Positions 8,760 to 17,503 of a DNA stretch of 64,000 bases are shown piece after piece. The stretch lies in contig NZ_NIRR01000008.1 in assembly GCF_002204745.1 (NCBI RefSeq), positions 1 through 64,000 of the forward strand, read 5' to 3'. The notes under the pieces were generated by a model, which did no database searches, was not told where the DNA came from, and was given only the letters and a program-made list of their open reading frames with translations. The position numbers and the translations under genes are program-made. Source of the DNA: Hymenobacter amundsenii (GTDB taxonomy: Bacteria > Bacteroidota > Bacteroidia > Cytophagales > Hymenobacteraceae). The first letter of the stretch is position 1; every line of letters begins with the position of its first letter.

Positions 8760-9644
8760 CACGCTAAGGCGCTGGCGGCGGTACTCGGTGGGGCTCTGGC
8801 CAGTGAACTTGCGGAAGGTTTTGTTGAAGTGCGAGAGGTTGTTGAAGCCGCAGGCGTAGCATACTTCCGTTACGGCCAGATCATCATCGAGCAGCAACCG
8901 GCAGGCTTGGCCCACGCGGTACTCCTGCAAAAAATCGGTGAGCGTGTGGCGGGTCATCTTCTTGAAATAGCGGCAGAAGGCCGGTACCGAGAGGTAGGCC
9001 ACCTCGGCCACTTCCTGCACCGAAAGGGTGGCGCGCTGGTAGTGCTGCTCCACGAACTGATACACCCGGCTCAGGCGTTGCTGCTCCTTGCCGCTCAGGC
9101 CCTGGCCGCTGGCCCCGGCGTGCAGGGGCTGGCAGTCGGCGGCTGGGGCCTGGGCTAGCTCCTGGAGCACCTGGAGGAGCAGCAGCAGGCGCATGAAGGG
9201 CGGGGCCGCCAGTAGCTGGCGCAGCACCGGGCCCACTGCCCGGCGGGTAGTGCCCCCAAACGAGAGGCCCTCGTGGGAGCGGGCCAGCAACTGCCGGATG
9301 GCTACCAGCTCGGGCCGCTCCCAGAAGTCGGTGCCCAGAAAGTCGCCCCGTAGCTGCACCACAATTTCCTCGAACGGCGTGCCCACCGGCTGCCCGTAGC
9401 TGAAGGTGAGGTGAGGCAGGTCGGGGCCGATGAGCACCAGCTCGCCGTCTTCGAAGCGGGAAATGTGCTGGCCGATGTGGCGTCGGCCGTGGCCTCGCGG
9501 AATGTACACCAGCTCGTATTCGGGGTGGTAGTGCCAGAGTAGCTCGGCCTTGTTCACTTCGGTATAGTGGAGCAGCGTAAACGAGCTGTCGACCGTGGGA
9601 TGGATGGGTTCGAATTGTAGTTTCACGGGGCAATGGTGCCTCAA
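8754..9644 (-). CDS. AraC-family transcriptional regulator
   Basis: This 296-residue protein has an N-terminal cupin-like sensor domain (WHYHPEYELVYIPRGHGRRHIG, then FEDGELVLIGPDLPH) and a C-terminal AraC/XylS double helix-turn-helix over about residues 195-293. The first helix-turn-helix is in LSVQEVAEVAYLSVPAFCRYFKK, and the second holds the family signature VCYACGFNNLSHFNKTFRKFTGQSPTEYRR in pieces. It should bind DNA in response to a small ligand, often a sugar or urea-like compound in this subgroup, but the ligand cannot be read from sequence. The GTG at residue 7 is an alternative start. Its target is unknown; the adjacent DUF922-like gene is on the same strand. Confidence 0.85.
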   Translation of the reverse strand: MRHHCPVKLQFEPIHPTVDSSFTLLHYTEVNKAELLWHYHPEYELVYIPRGHGRRHIGQHISRFEDGELVLIGPDLPHLTFSYGQPVGTPFEEIVVQLRGDFLGTDFWERPELVAIRQLLARSHEGLSFGGTTRRAVGPVLRQLLAAPPFMRLLLLLQVLQELAQAPAADCQPLHAGASGQGLSGKEQQRLSRVYQFVEQHYQRATLSVQEVAEVAYLSVPAFCRYFKKMTRHTLTDFLQEYRVGQACRLLLDDDLAVTEVCYACGFNNLSHFNKTFRKFTGQSPTEYRRQRLSVG

Positions 9645-9865
9645 TGGCGGAGTGGGAGCGTGAAGTTAACACTTTTGGTCAATCAGGCATTAATAATGGC
9701 GAATAAAGCAGTAGTTATCTTTCTGATTGCTAGCGACCTTTGAGTTATTGAAGCGGCAAGCATTCAGCCAGGGCCGGGTTAGGAAGAAGTAAGGAGCTGT
9801 TGAACAGAACTTTATTGCCGGATTCTCCGAATACACTCGGAATATCCACTTCAACCCGCATCCCG

Positions 9866-10267
9866 ATGAAAATGGCCCTTGCTGCTTTACTGACTTTGTT
9901 AATTGGTTTTTTGCTGGCCGCCCAACCGGGGCAGGGCAGCGTTGCCCAGGCAAATCCGCTGCCCGAATCGGTGGCGGTTCGTAGTGCCCGGCAGGCCGGG
10001 TATCTGGCCGAGGCGCTCGATTTATCGCGGCGGCAGCGCAAGGCGGTTGCCCGCAGCACTGAGCGCTACTTCGGGCAGCTTGAACAGCTCGGCGAAACGG
10101 CAGAGCGCCCCGGTTTAGTGGCTGCAACCACCCCGGAGCGCCTGCTGCCCAGCCCGGCCGCCCTGCGGGCCGCCGCCAATTACGAGCAGGAACTGGCCCG
10201 CATTTTTACGCCCGGCCAGTACAATGGCTATAGCTGGCTCACGCGCCAGCCCGGAACCGGCCGCTAG
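9866..10267 (+). CDS. Small secreted protein, Spy-like
   Basis: The 133-residue product starts with a signal peptide (MKMALAALLTLLIGFLLAAQPGQG). The mature part is helical and has LDLSRRQRKAVARSTERYF and, near the end, ARIFTPGQYNGYSWL. This spacing of an L-x-x-x-Q helix and a later TPGQY segment resembles the lipoprotein at 16369, which has NLTPEQR and LSPEQYQQL. The LTxxQ-type layout suggests a periplasmic helical protein similar in shape to Spy/CpxP, but this is inference. The ATG at 9866 was chosen because it starts the signal peptide. A terminator follows the gene. Confidence 0.55.
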   Translation: MKMALAALLTLLIGFLLAAQPGQGSVAQANPLPESVAVRSARQAGYLAEALDLSRRQRKAVARSTERYFGQLEQLGETAERPGLVAATTPERLLPSPAALRAAANYEQELARIFTPGQYNGYSWLTRQPGTGR

Positions 10268-10361
10268 GCTGGCAAACCGGAACAGACATCCAGCGGCTTT
10301 GGGTGGGAATTTTAGCCGCTGGCCGTTTCCTGACCACTTTTGGTGGTCGGAAAACGCAAAA

Positions 10362-10399
10362 GAGGTTGAGGCTGTGGGAGCTTCAGCCTCTTTTTTTTG
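10362..10399 (+). terminator. Terminator after the Spy-like gene
   Basis: The stem gaggctg (10368-10374) with cagcctc (10384-10390) is followed directly by eight T. It lies about 95 bases after the stop of the Spy-like gene. Confidence 0.8.
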
Positions 10400-10470
10400 T
10401 TCGGGCCCGTATGAGACCATGCCTCTCCCGCGCTTTCTGCCTAAACTTGGCCCCCCACAAGCTGTACTTT

Positions 10471-11694
10471 ATGCGTTTTTTCCTGTTCGCCTGTCTGCTG
10501 TTCCTGACCTCTCCTGCCTGGGCGCAACAGCCTGCTGATACCACCCGAATCCGACTTTCCAACGTTGATATTGCCCCTAATGCGGTGGATATTTCCGGTT
10601 GGCTGCTGCTAGATAAGGACATTCAGACCGAGCTGGAAGGGGCCGTTTACAACATCTATAACTTCAAGCACGACAAGGCGGAGCGGCAGTTCCGGAGCCT
10701 GCGCCGCCGCTATCCCACCCACCCTATGCCCTACTTCTTGCTGGGCCTGACGACGTGGTGGAAGATTATGCCCAGCAACATCACTAATGAGCAGTACGAC
10801 AAGGTGTTTCTGGCCTACATGGATACGGCCATCACCAAGGGCGAGGCGCTTTATAAGGCCGACAACCGGAACTATGAGGCCAGCTTTTTTCTGTCGGCGG
10901 CTTACGGGTTTTCGGCCCGCTTGAACGCTGAGCGCCACAATTGGCGTAAGGCCACCGTCGACAGCAAGCGGGCCCTGAGCTACCTCAGCAAGAGCGAGGA
11001 GGCCAACGGCCTGAGCCCCGAGTTCCTGTTCGGCCAGGCCCTGATCAACTACTACGCCCCCTGGATTTCCGACAACTACCCGCTGCTGCGTCCGGTGCTG
11101 CTGTTCTTCCCGAAGGGCAACAAAAAGCTGGGCCTGCAGCAGTTGCGCAACGTAGCCGCCAACGGCTTTTACACCGGCCCCGAGGCCAAAGTGTTCCTGA
11201 TGAAAATTCTGCAGAACCAGGAAAACAAGCCCACCGAATCGTTGCCACTAGCACAACAGATGGCCACTACGTACCCCGATAACGGCTACTTCGAGCGGTT
11301 TTATGCCCTGATGAGCTACCAGGTGGGCGACTTGCGGGAATGCGAGCGGGTGAGCCGCGACATTCTCGACAAAATCAACCGGGGCATGCCGGGCTACGAG
11401 GGCATCAGTGGCCGTTACGCCACCTTTTTTCTGGGCAGCCTGATGCAGAACCAATACAAGGACCTCGACAAGGCCCGCGAGTATTACCAGCGGTGCGTGG
11501 TGTTCTCGGAAAGCACCGGCGATACCAAGCAGGGTTTTTACCTCTACTCGCTGCTAAACCTGGCCCGCATTGCCGATAAAAACAAGGATTCTGAAACGGC
11601 CACCCGCTACTACAAAGAGGTGCAGCAAAAGGCCGAGCGCAAGTCCGAAGCATACAACGAAGCTCGGGCCTACCTGAAAAAAACGGGTAAGTAA
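10471..11694 (+). CDS. Secreted tetratricopeptide-repeat protein
   Basis: The 407-residue protein has a signal peptide (MRFFLFACLLFLTSPAWAQ). The rest is alpha-helical with TPR-like units: NIYNFKHDKAERQFRSLRRRYPTHPMPYFLLG is one helix pair, ALYKADNRNYEASFFLSAAYG another, and the C-terminal DLDKAREYYQRCVVFSESTG plus DSETATRYYKEVQQKAERKSEAY a third. Such proteins are scaffolds for protein contacts in the periplasm or at the outer membrane. No partner is visible nearby. The upstream frame extends into the previous terminator, so the ATG at 10471 is the start. A weak TAAACTTG box lies 22 bases before it. Confidence 0.75.
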   Translation: MRFFLFACLLFLTSPAWAQQPADTTRIRLSNVDIAPNAVDISGWLLLDKDIQTELEGAVYNIYNFKHDKAERQFRSLRRRYPTHPMPYFLLGLTTWWKIMPSNITNEQYDKVFLAYMDTAITKGEALYKADNRNYEASFFLSAAYGFSARLNAERHNWRKATVDSKRALSYLSKSEEANGLSPEFLFGQALINYYAPWISDNYPLLRPVLLFFPKGNKKLGLQQLRNVAANGFYTGPEAKVFLMKILQNQENKPTESLPLAQQMATTYPDNGYFERFYALMSYQVGDLRECERVSRDILDKINRGMPGYEGISGRYATFFLGSLMQNQYKDLDKAREYYQRCVVFSESTGDTKQGFYLYSLLNLARIADKNKDSETATRYYKEVQQKAERKSEAYNEARAYLKKTGK

Positions 11695-11870
11695 CGGGCC
11701 AACGGCCTCCCGAACGGCCCAGGTTTGGCTGGGCAGATTCGGCGCTTCGTCCACAACTTAGCGGGGTTCGTCGGAGAATGGGGGCGAAGAGCAATTTGGG
11801 GGAAACGGTTTGGTAGGGCAGCCTCGTAAGTGAGGAAATTAGCCCAGGTGTGCCCGCCACGCTACCCCGT

Positions 11871-12362
11871 ATGAAGAGAGTTGTTGCCCCTAACCTGGTT
11901 GTTTCCTACCATCGTCCGCTGAAGCTGTTGCGGCCCTGGCACCAAGCCATACCCAATCCCCAGGACCTGCCGGCGGTGCTCGATAAATTGCTGCGGCAAG
12001 TACACCGCCACGCCGCTCACCAATTGCTGCTGAATCTGGAAGGCCTGCCCCTGCTCAACCCGGAGCTCCAAAAGTTGGTCCAGTTAGGATGGCTTCCCCG
12101 GCTGCGGCGTTCGGGCCTGCGCCGGTTGGCCTTACTGCTGCCGACCAACCCCTACAACCGGGGCGTTATCGAGGGGTTTCTGTGGCTGGCGGCCACCGAG
12201 CCCCTGCCCTATGAAGTGCAGTATTTCGCCAACCTAGCCGAGGCCCTCGATTGGCTGACGGACGCCGAACTGCCCACCGCCGAAGCCGACTGGCGGCGGT
12301 CGTGGCGCACGCCAGCGCTGCTGCGGGCCCGCCAGTTGCGGTGGCGCGCAGAGGCTAAGTAA
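11871..12362 (+). CDS. STAS-like hypothetical protein
   Basis: The protein has 163 residues. The layout HQLLLNLEGLPLLNPELQKLVQLGWLPRLRRSGLRRLALLLP and then PYEVQYFANLAEALDWLT resembles the strand-helix order of STAS or SpoIIAA-like domains: a buried strand ending in a polar loop, a long helix, a strand, and a last helix led by a VQYF strand. The fold call is inference. A shorter protein with a similar pattern is encoded at 61623. The ATG at 11871 is preferred over the in-frame GTG at 11850. It stands between the TPR gene and the aldehyde dehydrogenase gene with gaps over 100 bp on both sides. Confidence 0.45.
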   Translation: MKRVVAPNLVVSYHRPLKLLRPWHQAIPNPQDLPAVLDKLLRQVHRHAAHQLLLNLEGLPLLNPELQKLVQLGWLPRLRRSGLRRLALLLPTNPYNRGVIEGFLWLAATEPLPYEVQYFANLAEALDWLTDAELPTAEADWRRSWRTPALLRARQLRWRAEAK

Positions 12363-12475
12363 CGGCCCGGTTGTTCGGGCCGTAGCCGAACAATTGGGTC
12401 AGAATAAGGGTATGAAGGAGAAGCGGTTCGGTTGGCGGGTCGCTTTATTTGTCTTCACGCCTCATTCCCCTTATC

Positions 12476-13927
12476 ATGGTTTCTGCCCCTGCCCCTGCCC
12501 CTGCTGCCACAACCACTGCTTCGCCTACCATTCCTGAACTGTTTGCCCGCCAGCAGGCCCGCTCCGAAGCCCTACGCCGCGAGGCGGTTAGTAGTCGGGC
12601 CGCACGGTTGCGTAAGCTCGATAAGTGGATAACGGCCAACCGCGACGCCATTTGCGAGGCCCTGTACACCGACTTCCGCAAGCCCGCCGCCGAAACCGAT
12701 ATTACAGAAGTGTGGTCGTCGCAAACCGAGTTGCGCCACACGCTCAGCCACCTCGAAAAGTGGTCGGCCCCGCGCAAAGTGAGCACCCCGATGGCGCTGG
12801 TGGGCAGCCGCGGCTGGGTCCAGACCGAGCCCAAAGGCGTCTGCCTGATTATCGCGCCCTGGAACTACCCGTTCTACCTGGCCGTCGACCCGCTGATTTC
12901 GGCCCTGGCAGCCGGTAACGCGGTTATTCTGAAGCCTTCGGAGATGACGCCCGCCGTGGCCGCGCTGCTCAGCCGCATGTGCCGCGAGCTGTTCGATCCG
13001 GCCGAGGTAACGGTGGTGGAGGGCGACAAGGATGTGGCCACCGAACTGCTGAAGCTGCCCTTCGCCCACATTTTCTTCACCGGCAGCCCCCAGGTAGGCA
13101 AAATCGTGATGCGGGCTGCCGCCGAGCACCTCACCAGCGTCACGCTGGAACTGGGCGGCAAGAGCCCGGCTGTAATCGACGAAACCGCCAACCTGCGCGA
13201 CGCGGCCGAGAAAATCATCTGGGGCAAGGGCGTAAACGCGGGTCAGACCTGCGTGGCCCCAGACTACGTAATGGTGCACGAAAACGTGCGCGACGAGCTG
13301 CTGACCGAGCTGCGCGACGCCACCCGCCGCTTCTACTCGCCCGAGGGCCAGCCCGTCATCGAGTCCGACTCCTATGCCCGCATCGTGAACAACCACCACT
13401 ACGAGCGCCTTGCCGGCTTGCTCGACGATGCCCGGTCCCAGGGCGTAACCGTGGCCCAGGGCGGGGCCACCGACGCCGGCCAGTGCTTCATCGAACCTAC
13501 CGTGCTGCTCGACCCACCCACCGACAGCCGCATCATGCAGGAGGAAATCTTCGGCCCGCTGCTGCCCGTGCTCACCTTCCGCAACCTCATGGAAGCCGTG
13601 GACGAGGTGAATACCCGCCCCAAGCCCCTGGCCCTCTACGTGTTCACCCAGGACGACGAAAACCAGCGCTACCTGCTCCAGAACATTCCGGCCGGCGGGG
13701 CCTGCGTGAACGAAACCATCCTGCACCTGGCCCACCCCGACCTGCCCTTCGGCGGCTTCGGCAACAGCGGCCTGGGTCGCTGCCACGGCCACGCCGGCTT
13801 CATGGCCTTCAGCAACGAGAAATCGGTGCTCAAACAGCACGTCGGCCTCACCTCCATCAAAGCCCTTTACCCTCCCTACACGCCCCGGGTAAAATCCATG
13901 ATCAGCCTATTGCTTAAGTGGCTTTAG
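12476..13927 (+). CDS. Aldehyde dehydrogenase, class 3 (fatty aldehyde) type
   Basis: This 483-residue enzyme oxidises an aldehyde to the acid with NAD(P)+. It shows APWNYPFYL, the cofactor-binding HIFFTGSPQVGK, the general base Glu at about 225 in LELGGKSP and the catalytic Cys at about 259 in NAGQTCVAPDY, then EEIFGPLLPV and PFGGFGNSGLG. The C-terminus (KALYPPYTPRVKSMISLLLKW) is hydrophobic and amphipathic, as in class 3 enzymes that touch membranes and act on long-chain aldehydes. It lies 234 bp upstream of a long-chain-alcohol-oxidase-like gene on the same strand, so the two could convert fatty alcohols to fatty acids in sequence. The ATG at 12476 is used; the in-frame TTG at 12449 adds only nine residues. 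Confidence 0.9.
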   Translation: MVSAPAPAPAATTTASPTIPELFARQQARSEALRREAVSSRAARLRKLDKWITANRDAICEALYTDFRKPAAETDITEVWSSQTELRHTLSHLEKWSAPRKVSTPMALVGSRGWVQTEPKGVCLIIAPWNYPFYLAVDPLISALAAGNAVILKPSEMTPAVAALLSRMCRELFDPAEVTVVEGDKDVATELLKLPFAHIFFTGSPQVGKIVMRAAAEHLTSVTLELGGKSPAVIDETANLRDAAEKIIWGKGVNAGQTCVAPDYVMVHENVRDELLTELRDATRRFYSPEGQPVIESDSYARIVNNHHYERLAGLLDDARSQGVTVAQGGATDAGQCFIEPTVLLDPPTDSRIMQEEIFGPLLPVLTFRNLMEAVDEVNTRPKPLALYVFTQDDENQRYLLQNIPAGGACVNETILHLAHPDLPFGGFGNSGLGRCHGHAGFMAFSNEKSVLKQHVGLTSIKALYPPYTPRVKSMISLLLKWL

Positions 13928-13957
13928 GGGAATGAGTGATTGAATAGAAAGGAACGT

Positions 13958-14050
13958 CATTCAGAGCGAAGCGAAGAATCTCGCGTGCAATGGTAACTAT
14001 ACTATCAGAAGTTACTTTGGCACGCGAGATTCTTCGCTTCGCTCTGAATG
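13958..14050. repeat. 31-bp perfect inverted repeat (REP-like element)
   Basis: The arms at 13958-13988 and 14020-14050 are perfectly complementary over 31 bp. Inside the loop, gtaact (13993-13998) and agttac (14010-14015) can extend the fold. It lies between the aldehyde dehydrogenase and alcohol oxidase genes. The core agagcgaagcgaag resembles the agcgaag core of the element at 40392-40444, which suggests a dispersed repeat family. It could also act as a terminator or an mRNA stabiliser. Confidence 0.85.
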
Positions 14051-14161
14051 GGGTTCTCTCACCACCGCACTTTTCGTATGCAAGCCGAGTAGTTTCGGAA
14101 AAAATGACGAACTTTTAGGGCCCGCTTCCCGGCGGGCTTCGTTCGTTATTTCCCGCCCGCC

Positions 14162-16216
14162 ATGCAGCTTACCGAAGCCCAACGCGCCACCCTGCGCGCC
14201 ATTGCCGACACGTTCATCCCCACTTTGCCGGCTCCGGCGGGAGCGTCCGACCCGGCCTACTGGGCTCAAGCCGGGGCCGCGGGCATCGACCTCGACAAAA
14301 TGGCCGAGGCCCTGTCGGCCCAGCCGGAGGGGGCCCAGCAGGAGTTCCAGCAACTACTAAAGCTGCTTGACTCGCCGGCTTTGGGCCTGACCTGGTTTGG
14401 GGCGTTGCGGCCGTTCGTGCGCCTTGATGCCGGGCAGCGCGAGAAGCTGCTGCAAAGCTGGGCCTCCTCGAACCTGCCCCAGCTGCGGAAGGGGTTTCAT
14501 GCGTTGCGTAAGCTGTGCGTGTTTCTGTACTACGGCGGCTCGGTGCCCGAGGCGGCCGAGTTGGTGTGGGAGGCTATTGGCTACGCCGGTCCCCAGGTGC
14601 CGGCCGAAACCGTGGAGCCCGCGCCCGCCGCCCGCCCCCTCACCACCCTGCAACTCACCCAGGACGTGACGTACGACTGCGACGTGCTCGTGATTGGCAG
14701 CGGGGCCGGGGGCGGCGTGATTGCCGGCGAGTTGGCTGCCGCCGGCCACGACGTGCTGGTGCTCGAAAAGGGTCCCTACTTCCACGGCTCCGACTTCTCG
14801 CAGCGCGAAGTAGACATGCTCGGTACGCTGTATGATGCCCGAGGCACGCTCGGCACCCAGGACGGGGGCGTGGCTATACTGGCCGGTTCCTGCCTGGGCG
14901 GGGGCACCACCGTAAACTGGGCCGGCGCCTTCCGCACGCCCGACTATGTGCTCCAGGAGTGGGCCCGCGAGCACCAGGTGCCCCACTTTACGTCCATGGA
15001 GTTCAAGCAGAGCCTCGATGCGGTGAGCCGGACCCTGGGCGTGAACATCGACTACGCCCGCCACAACGGCCAGAACCAGGCCCTGCTCGACGGCTCGCGG
15101 AAGCTGGGCCAGGAGGTGAAGCTGATTCCGCGCAACGAGCGCCACCCCACCGACTCATCGGACGAGCACTTCGCGGGCATGGGTTACAGCTGCTTCGGCG
15201 ACCGGCACGGCGTCAAGCAGGGTACGCTTAACACCTACCTGCAAACAGCCTTTGAGCACGGCGCCCGCCTGCTCTGCGACGCTGAAGTAGCGCGCGTAAC
15301 CGTGGCGCAGGGGCGGGCCACCGGGGCCGAGGCCACCCACACCACCGCCGACGGCCGCCAGGTGCGCGTAACGGTGCGGGCCCGGCGGGTGGTAGTGGCC
15401 GGCGGGGCCATCCAGACGCCCGCGTTGCTGCTGCGCAGCGGCCTGCGCCATCCGCACCTGGGCCAGCATTTGCACCTGCACCCCACGGTGGTGGTGTCGG
15501 GCATTTACCAGCAACTGATGAACGCCTGGCACGGGCCGATGATGTCGGTGGTAAACGACGGCTTCACGATGCTCGATGGCACCAACTTCGGGGCCAAGCT
15601 CGAAACCCCGCCCGCCCACCCCGGCCTGATGAGCATGGTGATGCCCTGGACTTCGGGCCGCCAGCACAAGGAGCTCATGCACCAGGCGAGCCACATCGGC
15701 TCGTTCATCGTGCTCACCCGCGACCGGGACGGCGGCCGGGTGTCGATTGATAAGCACGGCCAGGCCCTCATCGACTACTCTCTTAGCGACTTCGACCGCC
15801 ACAATATGCTGCGTGGGGTGCGGGCGGCAGCCGATATTCAGGTAGCCGCCGGGGCCCGCACAGTGCTGCTGCCCCACGGCACGCTGCCGCTGCTGCACGC
15901 CGAAAACGGCCGCCTGCTTAACCCCGAAGTGCTTGATAACCTAGCTAATCTGAGCTGGAAAGCTAACCAGTTCGGCCTGTATAGCGCCCACCAGATGAGC
16001 ACCTGCCGGATGGGTGGCGACGCGGCCACCCACCCAGCCAGCCCCACCGGGGAGCTCTACGAGGTCAAAAACCTGTTCGTGGCCGACGGCTCGGCCTTCC
16101 CGGCCTGTAGCGGCGTGAACCCCATGCTCACCATTATGGCCGTGGCCCACTACACGGCCCAGCAGCTCAAGGCCAGCACCCCGGCTACTGGCCAGGTAAT
16201 GGCGGCGGCCGTGTAG
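14162..16216 (+). CDS. GMC-type long-chain alcohol oxidase/dehydrogenase
   Basis: This 684-residue flavoprotein has a helical N-terminal region of about 160 residues (LTEAQRATLRAIADTFIPTL) like that of fatty alcohol oxidases, then an FAD-binding Rossmann motif at about 174-203 (VLVIGSGAGGGVIAGELA, VLVLEKG). SCLGGGTTVNWAGAFRTP is the GMC family loop. Near the C-terminus, SAHQMSTCRMG supplies the catalytic His at about 608 and VADGSAFPACSGVNPMLTIMA the last FAD contacts. It would oxidise a primary alcohol to an aldehyde using FAD; the electron acceptor is not evident. There is no signal peptide. The neighbouring class 3 aldehyde dehydrogenase fits as the next step. Sugar or choline substrates remain possible. 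Confidence 0.85.
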   Translation: MQLTEAQRATLRAIADTFIPTLPAPAGASDPAYWAQAGAAGIDLDKMAEALSAQPEGAQQEFQQLLKLLDSPALGLTWFGALRPFVRLDAGQREKLLQSWASSNLPQLRKGFHALRKLCVFLYYGGSVPEAAELVWEAIGYAGPQVPAETVEPAPAARPLTTLQLTQDVTYDCDVLVIGSGAGGGVIAGELAAAGHDVLVLEKGPYFHGSDFSQREVDMLGTLYDARGTLGTQDGGVAILAGSCLGGGTTVNWAGAFRTPDYVLQEWAREHQVPHFTSMEFKQSLDAVSRTLGVNIDYARHNGQNQALLDGSRKLGQEVKLIPRNERHPTDSSDEHFAGMGYSCFGDRHGVKQGTLNTYLQTAFEHGARLLCDAEVARVTVAQGRATGAEATHTTADGRQVRVTVRARRVVVAGGAIQTPALLLRSGLRHPHLGQHLHLHPTVVVSGIYQQLMNAWHGPMMSVVNDGFTMLDGTNFGAKLETPPAHPGLMSMVMPWTSGRQHKELMHQASHIGSFIVLTRDRDGGRVSIDKHGQALIDYSLSDFDRHNMLRGVRAAADIQVAAGARTVLLPHGTLPLLHAENGRLLNPEVLDNLANLSWKANQFGLYSAHQMSTCRMGGDAATHPASPTGELYEVKNLFVADGSAFPACSGVNPMLTIMAVAHYTAQQLKASTPATGQVMAAAV

Positions 16217-16226
16217 CACCTGTGGC

Positions 16227-16242
16227 CCAGACTTTAGTCTGG
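16227..16242. repeat. Short palindrome ccagac-ttta-gtctgg
   Basis: A 6-bp perfect stem with a TTTA loop lies 11 bases after the stop of the alcohol oxidase gene. It lacks a following T-run. It may be a weak terminator or a dispersed palindrome. Confidence 0.4.
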
Positions 16243-16325
16243 AGCCCGATAGGCTTTCGGCCAAATGAAGGCGTTTTGGGGTGAAGCCGGAGGAACTGTT
16301 GCGCGCCGTTTCCGGCCGGCTTGGC

Positions 16326-16333
16326 TAGTTTTG
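16326..16333 (+). promoter_or_regulatory. Possible -7 box (TAGTTTTG)
   Basis: A full TAnnTTTG match lies 36 bases upstream of the lipoprotein start at 16369. The nearest TTG (16299-16301) is 24 bases away, slightly long for a -33 element. Confidence 0.4.
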
Positions 16334-16368
16334 CGTAGCTACGTTTTCTCCTTCACGATTCCCTTACT

Positions 16369-16812
16369 ATGTCTCTGCTCCGTATTCCGCTGGCTCTGGT
16401 CCTGACTACCGGCATGTTGGCCGCTTGCGCCCGCCGCGAGCCGGCCACGTCGCCGGCTACTGCTACCGCCACGCCCGTTAGGTCCGCCAAAGCCGCCCGG
16501 ACCGAGGCCAAAGCCGTGGCCGCCGCGCCGCCCGCCGCCCGCGACCTGACTGATGTGCTGACCGAGGAACTCAACCTCACGCCCGAGCAGCGCACCCGCG
16601 TGCGCGAGATTTTTACGAGCACCCTCAAGCAGGCCCAAGAAACCCAGCAGCGCCTGAAGGGCAACCGCCCGGCCATGATGGCCGAGCTCAAAACCCTCAA
16701 CGCCGCCTCCGACCGCGACTTGCAGCAGGTGCTTAGCCCCGAGCAGTACCAGCAGCTCAAGGCCAAGCAGAAGCAGGTACAGGAGCAGATGCGGGCCCGT
16801 AAGGCCCAGTAG
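16369..16812 (+). CDS. Small lipoprotein with LTPEQ/LSPEQ helices
   Basis: The 147-residue protein has a lipobox (GMLAAC) followed by an Ala/Thr/Pro-rich linker of about 40 residues. The C-terminal 85 residues are helical and charged, with ELNLTPEQRTRVREIF and QQVLSPEQYQQLKAKQKQV. The two xxPEQ helix starts are the LTxxQ pattern of Spy/CpxP-like periplasmic proteins. It would be anchored to a membrane and might work as a chaperone or stress protein; this is inference. It resembles the secreted protein at 9866 in layout. Confidence 0.65.
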   Translation: MSLLRIPLALVLTTGMLAACARREPATSPATATATPVRSAKAARTEAKAVAAAPPAARDLTDVLTEELNLTPEQRTRVREIFTSTLKQAQETQQRLKGNRPAMMAELKTLNAASDRDLQQVLSPEQYQQLKAKQKQVQEQMRARKAQ

Positions 16813-16925
16813 GTCAAGCTATTTGTTGGCGGGGCCGGGCAACGGTTGGCCTGGCGGTGGCATCTGGCCAGTTAAGGCACGCCGAAACGCGGTGGGGCCG
16901 AAGCCACTATTTAGCCGTTGCCGCA

Positions 16926-17441
16926 ATGAAAGTTCTTTTGTTACTGGCCGTGTTGGCCGCCCCGGTGGGAGCCGTTTCGGCCCAAACCACGCCCGCAGCG
17001 CTGGCCCAGCGCATCAATAAGCTGATGCGCGACCCCGCCGAGCCCGATACGGAACTGAAAGTGGTACTCTCCGACTGCCACATCACCCAGCTTATCCGCC
17101 AGTACCGGACCAACGCTAAAACTGACGCCACGACCATTGAGGTCAGCCACCGTAAAAACGGCGGCGACTGGTCGGTGCGCTCCGACGAAACGGTGCAGTT
17201 CGAGTTGACCCTGGGCTCGGAGTGGAGCCAGGTAACGGCCCTGACCTATGCCCTCCAGCACACCGAAAAAACGAACCAGCCCTACTATGTGGTGAAGGTA
17301 AACCGGCGCACGAAAAGCGGATCAGGCTCGACCTCTTCAACTACTCTGGAACTGCCCCTATACACACCCGACGAAGCCCAGGTCCAGGGCGTGGTGCACG
17401 ATCTGGAGAAGCTGCGCCGCAGCTGCGGTGGCCGGCCTTAG
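16926..17441 (+). CDS. Secreted hypothetical protein
   Basis: The 171-residue product has a clear signal peptide (MKVLLLLAVLAAPVGAVSAQ). The mature part is polar with alternating strands (ELKVVLSDCHITQLIR, TIEVSHRKNGGDWSVR, YYVVKVNRRTKSG) and ends in a helix with a Cys (DLEKLRRSCGGRP). Two cysteines could pair. No family was recognised. The upstream frame has no signal, so the ATG at 16926 is the start. The downstream thioesterase gene starts 62 bp later. Confidence 0.6.
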   Translation: MKVLLLLAVLAAPVGAVSAQTTPAALAQRINKLMRDPAEPDTELKVVLSDCHITQLIRQYRTNAKTDATTIEVSHRKNGGDWSVRSDETVQFELTLGSEWSQVTALTYALQHTEKTNQPYYVVKVNRRTKSGSGSTSSTTLELPLYTPDEAQVQGVVHDLEKLRRSCGGRP

Positions 17442-17444
17442 CGG

Positions 17445-17478
17445 TTTGTGGAGCCGCAGGGGTTATTTCGCATCTTTG
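17445..17478 (+). promoter_or_regulatory. Possible promoter of the thioesterase gene
   Basis: TTTG at 17445-17448 and CATCTTTG at 17471-17478 (7 of 8 matches to TAnnTTTG) are 22 bases apart, at the upper end of the usual spacing. The start codon is 25 bases downstream. Confidence 0.4.
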
Positions 17479-17503
17479 CCGCCTCACTCGTCCTTCTACA
17501 TCC

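Noticed and set aside
12572..13840. Long antisense ORF over the aldehyde dehydrogenase gene
   Set aside because: It is a codon-bias shadow in GC-rich DNA; it has no domain motifs and lies opposite a clear enzyme gene.
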